Source of the DNA: Cervus elaphus
Taxonomy: Eukaryota > Chordata > Mammalia > Artiodactyla > Cervidae
DNA: 64,000 bases
Assembly: GCF_910594005.1 (NCBI RefSeq)
Contig: NC_057819.1
Coordinates: forward strand, 127,631,669-127,695,668
Reading direction: 5' to 3'
Position numbers and translations under genes: made by a program
The notes under the pieces: generated by a model
What the model was told of the DNA's origin: nothing
Databases searched by the model: none
Seen by the model: only the letters and a program-made list of their open reading frames with translations
Shown: in pieces, positions 12,301-22,500 of the stretch
How the letters are laid out: the number at the start of each line of letters is the position of its first letter
How positions within the stretch are numbered: the stretch's first letter is position 1

Positions 12301-13567
12301 CCATGATGGGGCGCGGGGACCCCCGATGCTCCTGGAGAAGGGCTCAGGGCAGGAGGATGGAGCCGTGGGGCATGGAGCCATGGGACGTTTGGCAGCACCC
12401 CCCGAGACCAAGGAGTGTGCTGAGGAGGGCCCGAGGTGAGCGCACGGGTGTCTTGGCATCCCCTTGGCTCCCTGGGCCTCTGCCGCGTGGCCGGTTCCTG
12501 CCATGGGCTTCACTGGGCTGCCCAGGCTGAGGGGGCAGAGGCGACTGGACCCTGACGCCTGCTCCCCTTCTGGCCAGTGCCTGCCTGCTCAGAGACCAGA
12601 GGCCCCCTGAAGGCCAGCCCAGCCCCACAGAGGAGGCCCAGAGAGGCAAGCGGCCCAGACCTCAGCAGGTACCAAGAGGCACAAGGCTGCCATGCTGGAG
12701 CCTGCTTGGGGAGGGGCCTGAGACAATCGTCTCCGATGTCCACATCCCAGGGCAGACGGGCCGGGCTAGATGGAGCCAGCGGGCGCGGAGGCCCAGTCTT
12801 CCAGAAGGAGGGAGGGGCCCAGAACAGGGGACTCCAGAGTGACCCTCCACTGTGGCCCTGCCCAGGAGAACCCGGGCAGCCAGGCTCAGAAGAGGCCTCG
12901 CCCCTCAGCCAAGGCCTCCATCCTAACTGAGGTGAAGGGCAGCGTCTCAGCCAGCGACCAGAGCCCCTCGAGCCCCCAAGGCTCCTGCCAGCGCTCAGCG
13001 CCCAGCGTCTCCCTGAAGGAGGCTGCGGACGTGGTGGTCAGGTGTCTGACCCCCTTCTACAAGGAGGGCAAGTTTGCATCCAAGGTAGGGTAGGCGGTTG
13101 GGCCCTGTTCTCCCCTGAGCCAGGGGCACTGGGGTGCAGACGGTGGCGGAGGGGGCGAGTGTGAGCCCAGGACAAGACAAGGCGGAAGCCAGCCAGCCCA
13201 GAGGCCCGCGGCCCCCTCCAGGACATGCCTTGCTCTGGGCCGTGGCGTGGGCGGCTCAGGGGGCAGGCCTGTGCTCCTGGCCCCTCCGCACCCTCTCTCT
13301 CCAGGAACTGTTTAAAGCCTTCGCCCGCCACCTCTCGCACTCGCTGACCCAGAACCCCTGTCCGAGGAGAGGCGGTGAGTGTGAGCAGCACCGGCCGGGA
13401 GGGACGCGTGGGGGCTCCACTGGGAGGGGACTGGCCCTCACGCCCTCCCCCCACCCTTGAATCTAGTGAAGGAAGAGGCGCAGGACATCATCAAGCAGTT
13501 GTTCCACGGCCGAGCCCGGTGTGAGAGTGAAGCCGACTGGCGCGGCCTGTGTGGCCCGCAGAGATGA
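9365..13567 (+). CDS. RECQL5: RECQL5, ATP-dependent DNA helicase Q5, C-terminal 583 residues (12 exons)
   Basis: Nuclear RecQ helicase that strips RAD51 from DNA and binds RNA polymerase II (known for the family). Coding exons: 9365-9583, 9822-9921, 10315-10351, 10471-10529, 10615-10688, 11202-11295, 11525-11659, 11882-12435, 12578-12668, 12866-13084, 13305-13374, 13467-13567; all introns GT-AG, all phases agree, stop TGA 13565-13567. The first exon starts in the RecQ zinc-binding region (CRHAAIAKYFGD, then cysteines in ACTKGCDCCQNP), about residue 409 of the 991-residue human protein, and 583 residues remain, so the length matches. The helicase core lies upstream of the window. Exons 9822-11295 cover the Pol II-binding segment. 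The large exon holds an FQTA (FxxA-type) motif in the RAD51-binding region. Exons 12866-13374 hold the SRI domain (SLKEAADVVVRCLTPFYKEG). The last exon carries a PIP-like QDIIKQLF. The gene is convergent with MYO15B. Confidence 0.96.
9934..10252 (+). repeat. 46-base minisatellite in a RECQL5 intron, about 7 copies
   Basis: The unit begins ggctccgggtggccctgctc and is 46 bases long. Copies start near 9934, 9980, 10026, 10072, 10117, 10161 and 10207. The fourth and fifth lost one and two bases, and the last is most diverged. The array starts 12 bases after the donor at 9922 and ends about 60 bases before the next exon at 10315. Confidence 0.92.
10721..10943 (-). mobile_element. Bov-tA-type SINE
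   Basis: Antisense copy from gtcgcgtccgactttctgca to accactgagccacctgggaa, the standard bovid tRNA-derived SINE. It is in a RECQL5 intron. Confidence 0.93.
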
Positions 13568-14150
13568 GCGATGGGCCCGATGGGGCCCGCGTTCCCGCCC
13601 GCCCCCAGGCTCCAGCGTGGCCCACCCGGCCTCGCTCAGGACCAGGGATGGTGGGTGGCCTGCTCTCCGGCTCTCCTGCTTCCAGCCACACCTCACTTTG
13701 GAAATGGGCCCGGACACCTCCCAAAGCGAGGTCAGCCCACCTTTCTTTTTGCTCGCAAAGCCTGAGGTCCTCTTCCTCCTCGCCTCCCTGCCTCCCTGGC
13801 CCTCGTGGTTGGGTTTTCTGGGCCAGCTCCCCAGGTGAGAAAGGGGCATGTGGTGTGGCGGCTGCCGGAGAAGCAGAAGGAAAACGGCCCCTCCTGCTCT
13901 TAAAACACTTTAAACTCAGGGCGAGGCCCAGCAGGCCAAGGTTGTGGAGCCAACTCAGGAGGAGCCCCTGCTGCCCTCAGTCCACCCCACCGCCCTCTCC
14001 CCTCATGCTGCTGCCTGCAGCCCAGCCCAGGGGCAGAGCTCGTGCCAAGAGGGGCAGCAGCCCGCCCTGCCCGGCTCAGCTCCTGGTCAGGAAGGCTGGG
14101 AGGGACATCAGCATTTATAGGAGAATAAAGTGTCCGGTTGGTTCTGACAC
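13568..14150 (+). other. RECQL5: RECQL5 3' UTR
   Basis: About 580 bases follow the stop codon with no further conserved reading frame, ending shortly after an AATAAA hexamer at 14124-14129. The cleavage point is inferred at about 14140-14155. Confidence 0.75.
14124..14129 (+). terminator. RECQL5: RECQL5 poly(A) signal AATAAA
   Basis: Canonical hexamer in the context gagAATAAAgtg, followed by a TG-rich stretch (tgtccggttggttctg) that resembles a downstream GU-rich element. It is the only AATAAA between the RECQL5 stop and the MYO15B 3' end. Confidence 0.8.
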
Positions 14151-14164
14151 GCATGCGCTCAGCC

Positions 14165-14528
14165 CCGTTCTCTCGGGAGTTTTATTTCCTCAGCAGCTGC
14201 TCCTCCCAGGTCTGGGCACGTGCTGATGTGGGCCAGGGCCCAAGTGGACATCTCCCCCAGGCTGGGTGACCCCCCAGACACCCAGGCCGAGTTCCTGCAG
14301 TGCCCACCGCAGGCCCACCCCAGAGTGAGGCTCCAGCACTTCCCCAGTTGAAGTCGCTGTAGCCACTCCACTGTGGGCCGTGCTACAGTGGATTCCAGGA
14401 CAGCCAGGCGGTGAAGTCCAAACCAGACCGGCCTGACGGCACCCAGAGGAGACTTGTCAGGTGAGATGTGGGCCGGGGAGGGGTCCCGTCTCCGTCTCTG
14501 CCCCCCCGCCTTGGGTGCAGCACAGCCG
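14165..14528 (-). other. MYO15B: MYO15B 3' UTR
   Basis: About 360 bases between the TAG and the poly(A) signal on the minus strand. No other conserved coding content was seen. The cleavage site is inferred at about 14155-14170. Confidence 0.7.
14181..14186 (-). terminator. MYO15B: MYO15B poly(A) signal AATAAA (minus strand)
   Basis: TTTATT on the + strand at 14181-14186 reads AATAAA on the minus strand, about 340 bases after the MYO15B stop. It faces the RECQL5 signal at 14124-14129. Confidence 0.8.
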
Positions 14529-16545
14529 CTAGCTGGAAGGAGGGTTGCTGTCCAGCAGGAAGGTGATGGTGTGCTTCAGCTCCCGGGCCTGTGCGGGCGT
14601 GGGCACATGAGGGCAGGGCTCCCCCACCAGCCCCCCGCCTTTGTCCCCCAGCCCTGCCACGCCAGAGCCCTGGGCAGCAGCCTGTGCTCAGGCAGCCGGG
14701 CACACTGGGCCTGGGTGAGGCACTCGCCACCTTCTCGGGGCTTGTGGAGGCCACCCACCTGCAGAAGCTCAAACCAGATGGTCTGGGGGTTGTCGGCTGA
14801 GCCGTAGTTGAGTTCCAGGCCAGGGGAGCCCTCTGCCTCCAGCGGGCTCAGCAGGTGGAGCCGCTGCAGATCCCTCAGGGCGATGGAGCAGCACAGCTCC
14901 TGGGGGGTGGGGTCAGTGTCGGGGGTGGGAGACCAGTGCCCCGAGGGTGCCCAGGCCAGCACGGGGGCAGGAGCCCGGCCCACCTGGGAGCTGGGGTCCA
15001 TGAGGACGAGGTGCTGGCGGTTCAGCCCCAGGAGGCCGGGGCTGGGCAGGGCCGGATTGCTGACTCGCAGCACCATGTAGACCGTGTACCCGAAGAGGGG
15101 CAGCTCGCTCACGGCCTCTGCAGACAGAGAGTAGGGCTGGTGGAGAAGCTGCTCAGCCCCTCTACCCTTGCCCCTCCTTCCTGGGTGCCCCCTTCCCCGC
15201 TCCCTGGCTGTCCCCCTGCCCCAGACCCACCGATGAAGCTGATCTGCGCTTCCTGGGAGCTGCATCCTTGTAGCTGCCTCAGTTCCCGGCCCATCAGGCT
15301 CTTCACAGTGGCCGTGTTCATCTGCCATTGCTGCTGCCATTGCTGCTGCCTCGGCAAGTAAGCCAGGAAGTCTTGCCTAGGACACAGCCTGGTCAGGCGA
15401 GGCTGGGCAAACAGCTGGTGCTAAATCAATCAGCCAGTGGCTACCATGGGTGAGACCAGGGATCCAGATACATGGATGAGGTGTGGGCCCTGCCCTGGAG
15501 GAGCATGGGGCGGGATGGGGGGACAGGTGTACATAGCCCGCTGGGTTAGGGCCATGAAGGGCACCAGTGGCCTCGACTTTGGAGGAGGGGGTAAAGGGGT
15601 GGCAGGAAGCATGGGGGCTGCGTTCCCGCTCACTCTGAGGGGAGCTCCTCCTCGTTCCTGCTGAGCTGCTGCAAGGCTGCCAATCTGGCGAGTCGGGCGT
15701 CTTCCTGGGGGCTGAGCCCCAGCTTCCCCTGAAGGTAGTCCTGCAGCACCTGAGCGGGCGGGGGCGGCACAGGGGCGGCTCCTGAGCCTCAGGCCCACTG
15801 CTGCCACCCCCTTCTCCTTTGAGGGCAGGGGGTCTTGGAGGGGCCCTGCCCAGGCAGCTGAGGCTAGCACCACCATGCAAGGCTGACCTGGCCGTAGTGG
15901 GTGCTGACGTAGGTGGGATTGTCAAAATGCAGCCGGGTCTCCCAGCCGAGCCGCCGACTGTGCAGGCTCACGTCCGGACCCCCCAGCACGCTGTTGAGGT
16001 ACTCCTGGGGCCACAGGGGCCGGACCAGCTCACCTGCGCCTGCGCGGGGAGTCCAGGTTCACAACCAGAACGGGCTTGCCAGGGCCAAGCCCCGCCCACG
16101 GCCTTGCCAAGCCCCGCCCACGGCCCGGTCAGCCACGCCCACGGCCTTGCCAGCCCCAGGCGTGGGAACCGCCTCCCTCAAGGCCACAGTAGCGGAATCC
16201 ACCTGGACCATGCTTTCTCCCCAGCCCGGGTGGTTCACCGTCCCCTTTGACGAGGAAGAGGGCAAACTCCTGCACTTCCTGGGGGTCCGTGATGCCCATC
16301 TGCCTGCACAGCTCTTCCAGCACCTCTGCTGCCACCTAGACGTGTGGACAGAGCTGCGATAGGGGTGCCGGGGAAGGAACGGGGCTGTGGGGGTGGTGGG
16401 TGTCCCAGAACTGAGACCCATGGCTTCCTGTGTCTCCCCGGCCCCCCCGCTGCGGCCCTGCACTCACTGTGAAAGTGCGGATATTGGTCTTGTAATCCAC
16501 ACCCCCAGGCAGGTGAATTAGGACCAGGTGGACTACTTGTCCTTT
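14529..16545 (-). CDS. MYO15B: MYO15B exons 57-64: C-terminal FERM domain and stop
   Basis: Exons 16468-16545, 16239-16335, 15888-16033, 15634-15749, 15231-15376, 14984-15117, 14759-14899, 14529-14588. Lobe F1 is the ubiquitin-like VVHLVLIHLPGGVDYKTNI with LEELCRQMGITDPQEVQEF. F2 is the helical DYLQGKLGLSPQEDARLARL. F3 is the PH-like FGYTVYMVLRVSNPALPSPG, LVLMDPSSQ and LNYGSADNPQTIWFELLQ, closed by the helix ARELKHTITFLLDS. The protein ends NPPSS, stop TAG 14531-14529. MYO15A ends in a PDZ ligand; this tail does not. Confidence 0.92.
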
Positions 16546-19500
16546 CTGCTAGGGCAAGCACGGGGTCAGTCCACCCGTGGAAAGAGGCCCAAGCTCCTGC
16601 CACCCACAGGGAGTCCCGGATCACCACCCAGCCCGCACCCCCAGTACCAGGAAGGCCTGCATCTCGCTTGGGGAGGGCAGCCGCCGGCGCCCCCCATACT
16701 TGACTGTACGCTGGAGGTGCTCCTGGCTGCTCTGGGCCAGCTCTGCAGAGAGGAGCCAGGCCGGGTCATGAGCATCTCCCAGCCCCTCCCTGAGCTGCCA
16801 AGACTCCCGCCGGGAAGCCCCTCCCCACCGGCACCTTGGCGAGGGCCCCAGTCTTGCAGAAACTTGGTCACGTAGGGCATCAGTGTGTTCGACGGGGGGA
16901 CATAGCCCGTGAGGAGGCTGAGGAAGCGCCAGCCTCTTGCACAGAGTTTCCTGCAGGGCAGAGAGCCTGGGCTTCAAGCTGGCCAGGCCGCGGCGCTGTG
17001 CTTTCCCTGAGAGGCCCGCCCCTGCTCCCCCACCCCCATCCCCCACTCACGGCCGGGGGTGTCCCGTGACCTGCTTGATGGCCTGACAGTAAACCTCGTC
17101 CCTGAGATCCTCCTTCTCCTGGCAGAGCTGTGGGGACAGGAGGGGCAGGGCGGTGGGGGTGGTGTGGGATCTGAGGTCAGACAGATCCTGCTAATGGCCA
17201 TGGTGGGGGCGGGGGGGCAGGTCGGGGTGACAGCCCACCGTCCTCTGTCGGGCTTGGTCTCACTCGCCTCAACAGCATCTGCGCCGCTGGCCATTTGCCA
17301 AGTCACCGACTTCACCCGCTTCCAGGCTGAGCTGGGGCCTGTCCTCCTTCTCCGGGCCCTCCGCCCAGTCATCTCGGCTGACTCCCCTCACCTCCGGGAC
17401 CTCTAGAGGCTGCAGGGCCCTCGGGCCTCTGTCTGCACCTGCTCCCTGGTGACCTGAGCTGCTCCCATCTGCTCATGACTCCCCGGGCCTGCCTCCAGCC
17501 CAGACCCTCCACTTGAAGACTGGGACTTCAGACTTCACGTGTCCCCAACAGATTCCGCCACAGGCCAGCCCTGCTCCTCACTCGGCCGTCCTTGTGGGAG
17601 AGCAGCCAGTGCCCTGGCCAAAGCCTTGGTGTCATCCTTGGCCTCTGTCTCACACCCCATAGCAAACCCTCCTGCTGCCTCTGGGCCTGAGCCAGCACCA
17701 TGTCTTACCTAGGATCGTGGCAGTAACCTGTCCCTTGCCTGTAAACTCCCAGAATCACAGACAACAGCCAGAGCAAACCCATGAACTGTAAGCCACGTCT
17801 GTCTTTTAGACTCTCCAGTGCTTCCCCGATCTTGAAAACTAAGAAGTCCTGACAGTGGATGGCAAGGCCTCTGCGCCCTGGACCCACTGTCCTTGGTCCT
17901 CACCCTCTACTCCCCGTTGCTCGCTGGGGCCAGGCTCCTCCTCTCACCAGCCCACACTCGCTGCCCCCAGGCGCGCAGGCCTCACTCCCTGGCCTCCTCC
18001 AGGCCTCTGCTCCAAGGTCGCGGTGTCGCCAAGCCTGCGGCACCATAGCAGCCCCGCCCCTGCTCTATCGCACTCCACTGTGCTCTTGGCCCCGGGCACG
18101 CTGCATCATGGTTTACTGACCATTTCCTTTAGGTTGTAGGCTCTGTGGGGACCTGACCAACTTGGCCAAGTTGTCCTGAGCCCAGCATATAACAGGTGCT
18201 CAGTGAATATTACTGGATGATTTGAGCATGTAGTGACCAAGGAGAGGGGATGCCCTGGAGGCCCAGCAGGAAGACCAAGAGGGGCCCCCAGGGCTCACTG
18301 TCTCCCCTGCAGCTTCCGGCACATTCAGCCCGTGCTCACCTTCAGCAACCCATAGAGGAGATCCAGCTCATTCTTGCCCCGCGGCTTGGACTGGTCCCCC
18401 ATAAACTGCATCAGAGCTGTGGGCAGGACACGATGCGCGGTGAGCCGGGACGGGGGCCTGACCCTGGCTCATGTGGCCATCGCTACGCGGGGCCATCTCA
18501 TGCCTTGCTGTCAAGATGCATGGGAGCCAGGCGGAGTGGCAGTCCCAGCCTTACGAGTGAGACAGGGTTCAGAGATGCTGTGGGCCCCAGGGCTACACAG
18601 AGCGCATAGCGAGCCGGACCCACTGCTGCCTTCCAGCCCAGACCCCACACAGGCTACAACCCCTTGAGCATGAGTAGAAGTGGGGGGGGGCATGCGGCAC
18701 AGGAGCCACCCGTGCGCCTCCCCGAGAAGGCAAACTCAAGAAGGTGGCTGGACTCCTAGGTCGCAGGCACAGGGACCCAAGAGGCTGTGGCCACTCACCC
18801 TGGAAGCTCTCCACAGCTTGCCTATTCATGTCCTCGTCGCTGAGGCTGATGAGCGATTCCTGGATGGGAGCCTGCGGCCAAAGAGGCTGGGCTGTAGGTC
18901 TGGGGCCGGCGGGGCAGGGCCCGGGGGCAGGTCCGCAGGCCTGGCTCCCCCCCACCGTCCCCTTTACCTTGCTGTACCGCACCAGGCTGGCCATGGCCTT
19001 CTCAGCATCTCCACCGGTCTGGGCCGGCCTGAGGGGGCACAGGGAGGACATCCCCGCTTGCTCAGCCCTCCCACCCCCCTCCCAGGCCGGGTCTGGAGGG
19101 TACAGAGAGCCTTGGCCTGGGGGGCTTTAAGCAGGGAGGCCTGCTTCAGGGCGACTGAGGATGGACTGGCACGGGGCTGTGGGGAGGGCAGGAAGGGCAC
19201 TCACAGGGTCTGGGGTTTCCGGAAGTAGCGCAGGGCAAACTCCTGCATGGTGTAGTCGGAGTCCGTGGGCAGGGCGACGTAGGCCACGGAGGGGGACAGG
19301 CTGGTGGCCGAGTTGTCACTGCGCGCCTGGCTCCAGGGGTGCGTGGGCAACTTAGGAACACAGGAGACCTGGTGCCACCCGAGGGTCCGCTGGCCTGTCC
19401 CGAGGCCCTGCCCCAGCCCCCAGCCCCGCCCACCCCAAGAGGAGCAGGCAGAGTAGCTGCAGTGAGCACACCACCAGAAGCCAGGAAGGTCAAGAGCCGT

Positions 19501-22500
19501 TTATTGAGCATTTTCCAGGCGCCACCGAACTAGGTACCACGAGAGCCGAACGAGAGGCAGACAGCCCCGCCCCTGCCCACGGGGAGCTCACAGTCTTGCT
19601 GGGGAGAGACAGGGCAAGAAACCGGGAGCAGGCGGAGGGGCAGCACCAGGCCAAGCGCTGCCCACCAGGCCGGGGGGTGGTCCTCAGCCGCCCGGGGGCC
19701 ACGGAGCCCTTTCCTCAGCTCCTAGTGAGGCCTTGACTCTGCCTCTCCCGTCTTCCTCACCTCCGACGCCCTATCCCACTCTCTGCGCTGCAGCTGACCC
19801 TTGTGCCCCCGGCCGCTCCTCTGTTCTGTCGAGAAGGACGAGTCCGGAGCAGCTGCCGGCTGCACGACGTCAGCAGGGAAGAGTCCGGAGCGGCCGCCGG
19901 TGGAGCCGAACTGCCAGCCTAGAGATGCCAAGGATGGGGTCTCACCCACCCCGCCTCCCCGCCCCCCGGCCCACCGGAGGCGCCGCCTTGTCTGCCCACC
20001 ACCCTGCTTGCCCCGTGGATACCTGGCTCCAGGGTAGCCACCGGCAGCAGCTTGATGAGGTCCCCACGTTGGAAGCTGAGGAGACTGTGGTCGTCGGTGA
20101 TGTAGCTTCGCAGGGCGATGACGTAGCCGGAGTCCTGCAGGCGGGCGGGCGGGTGAGGGGCCAGCCTGCTTGTGACCCCTTCCTGCCTGTTCCCTGCTCC
20201 CCTGCTGGCCTCCCTTTCCACCCAGCGTCCCTGACTCCAGGCAGCTTGAAGGAGCATGGCTGACAGCCCCGAGACCAGCCAAGGCAGCCTGGGCAGCAGG
20301 CAGCAGCAGTGGAGGCCCCCTGCCAGCCCACACTTGCCTTCTTGAGCTCGCTCAGGAAGAGCTCGACCATGGCCTTGATGGCTCCTGCCCGGGCCGTGTG
20401 CAGCACCAGCTGTTCACTCTTCAGCGACAGCTCCAGGGTGGAGCCGGCCGGGCACTCCACGCCCAGCACCTCAGCAAAGCTGGGCCAGGGTGACGGCATG
20501 AGCCGGGGGGCCGTCCCACCAGCCCACCCCTGCTGCCCACCCCCGCCCCCCGCCCCAGCCCCGGCCCCCGCTCACCTGTACGAGCAGAGAGTCTTCAGCT
20601 GGTCGGGGTGCAGGCTGGGGCCCTGGGTCACCTTGAGCAGTCTCAGCCCGCGGTGGGACACAGCCAGCAGCTGCACATCGCTGCCGCTCTCGCCCTGCCC
20701 GGAAGGTGGGTGGGTCACAGCCCGGCTCCCGGCTCCAGGCCACCGTCCACCCAGCCCTCCCCGGCTCTCATCCTGCTGCCAAGGAATCCAGCTGGCACCC
20801 AGTCCGCTGCCATCCCCAGCCTCACTGACCGAGACAGGGAAGAGGCGGGAGAAGTAATTGGCCCAGTTGTCCCTGGCGGCCAACACGATGCGCTTCTTGA
20901 CGCCATCCTCAGCCATGTCCAGGGAGTCCAGGCCCACCTCCAGGTCTCCTGCGGGCGGGAAGAGCCCCAGCCTGTCCTCAGGCTGCTTCACAGCAGGGAC
21001 CCCAGCGTTTACTCCCTCCCTCTGGACAGGTCCAACCCCCATCACTCCAGCTCCCTGAGCCTCCCCTGGTCCCTGGACCCTACCCAGCAGGTCTTTCATC
21101 TTGCGCCTCTCGTCCTGGGAGATGCGGATGCAGGACTCAGCAAAGGTGTCCCTCAGGATCTGGGGGCAAAGCCAGGCATTCACCACCTGGTCCCGAGGCC
21201 TCAGCCCACCCCAGATGCAGTGCAGGGCCCCGTGGGCATGACGCTGAGGGACGCAGGGGCTTCCAAGCTCAGGGCCACATCCACGCGGAGCTCCCGCCTG
21301 CCCCCCCAGCTGCCTGCACTAGTCAAGCTGCTGCTCCTCCTTCAGCTAAGCATCCCTGAAAGAACAGACCTGGGGGAGGAGGGGGTGCTGTAGAACTGGG
21401 GGGAGCAAACACGAGCCTCTGGGAGCATCCACAGTTTGGCAGGCAGGCGCCAGTGAGCACCTGCTGTGTGCCTGGCCTGTGTTGGGTGCTGCATATGCTT
21501 CATTTTGAATCCTCGTTATGAGTCAAAAAGGGGCTTTCCTGGTGGCTCAGACAGTAAAGAATCTGCCTGCAACGTGGGAGACCCGGGTTCGATTTCTGGG
21601 CTGGGAAGATCCCCCGGAGGAGGGCATGGCAACCCACTCCAGTGTTCTTGCCTGGAGAATCCCATGGACAGAAGAGCCTGGCAGGCCACAGTCCATGGAG
21701 TCACAAAGAGTCGGACAGGACTGAGAGACTCACACACACAAGTCAAACATGGTCCTCATTCTGAGGGATGTTGTGAGGAGTAAATAAAGGAAGGCAGGAC
21801 TTGAAACACACCCGCGCCCCACGGTGGAAACCTGGCCGGGGGTGGGGAGGGTGGTCTGTCTGCACATACCGCAGCGGGGCTGGGTGCTCACCTGCTCACA
21901 GAGGAGGCTGAGGCAGTAGGGGTGGCCGAAGTTCTCCCGGGGGTAGAACACCTGGACGGGGGCACGGGAGGGCGAGAGTGGGCGGGGGTGGTCCCCCCGC
22001 CAGCCCGGCTCCCTGCCCCACCTCGCCTTCTGGGCTCAGAGGAAACCAGGCAAGGAGGTGGGCGGTGGGGAGCTGACGCTGGGGTCCCAGGCTGGCTCCC
22101 CCACTGCCTGTGCCTCGTCCCCCACCCAGAGAGGCCGGGTTGAAGCCCACCCTGGTGCCCACCTCCTTGCGCAGGAACAGCCTCCAGGGGGTGCTGGCGT
22201 AGGAGAAGCACACGCTGCCCGAGGGCACGAGCAGCTGGGTGGAGACCCCCTGGTCCCCCATGGGCTCCACCAAGCCTGGCAGATGGAGGGGTCAATGAGC
22301 ATCAGGCATGGGCCTGCCTGGGGGCATGGGGTGATGGGGGCACAGGCAGAGAAGACCGTCCTCCCCAGAGCCCTGCTCGCCGGGCCAGCTTCACCTCTGC
22401 TGCCTCCCTCCCACCCGCCGTCCCAGCTCCCGCCTGCAGCTGTTCCGGACGTGCGTGGGCCCTCCCTGACCACGTCAGCAGGGCCGCTAAGTTCCTGACG

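Noticed and set aside
11462..12304. 280-codon open frame on the minus strand
   Set aside because: It lies over RECQL5 exons 11525-12435 and is a GC-driven shadow. The + strand matches RECQL5 and has correct splice sites.
21531..21741. tRNA-like B-box (ggttcgattt) as a tRNA gene
   Set aside because: The motif belongs to the tRNA-derived head of a Bov-tA SINE. No cloverleaf or anticodon arm is present.
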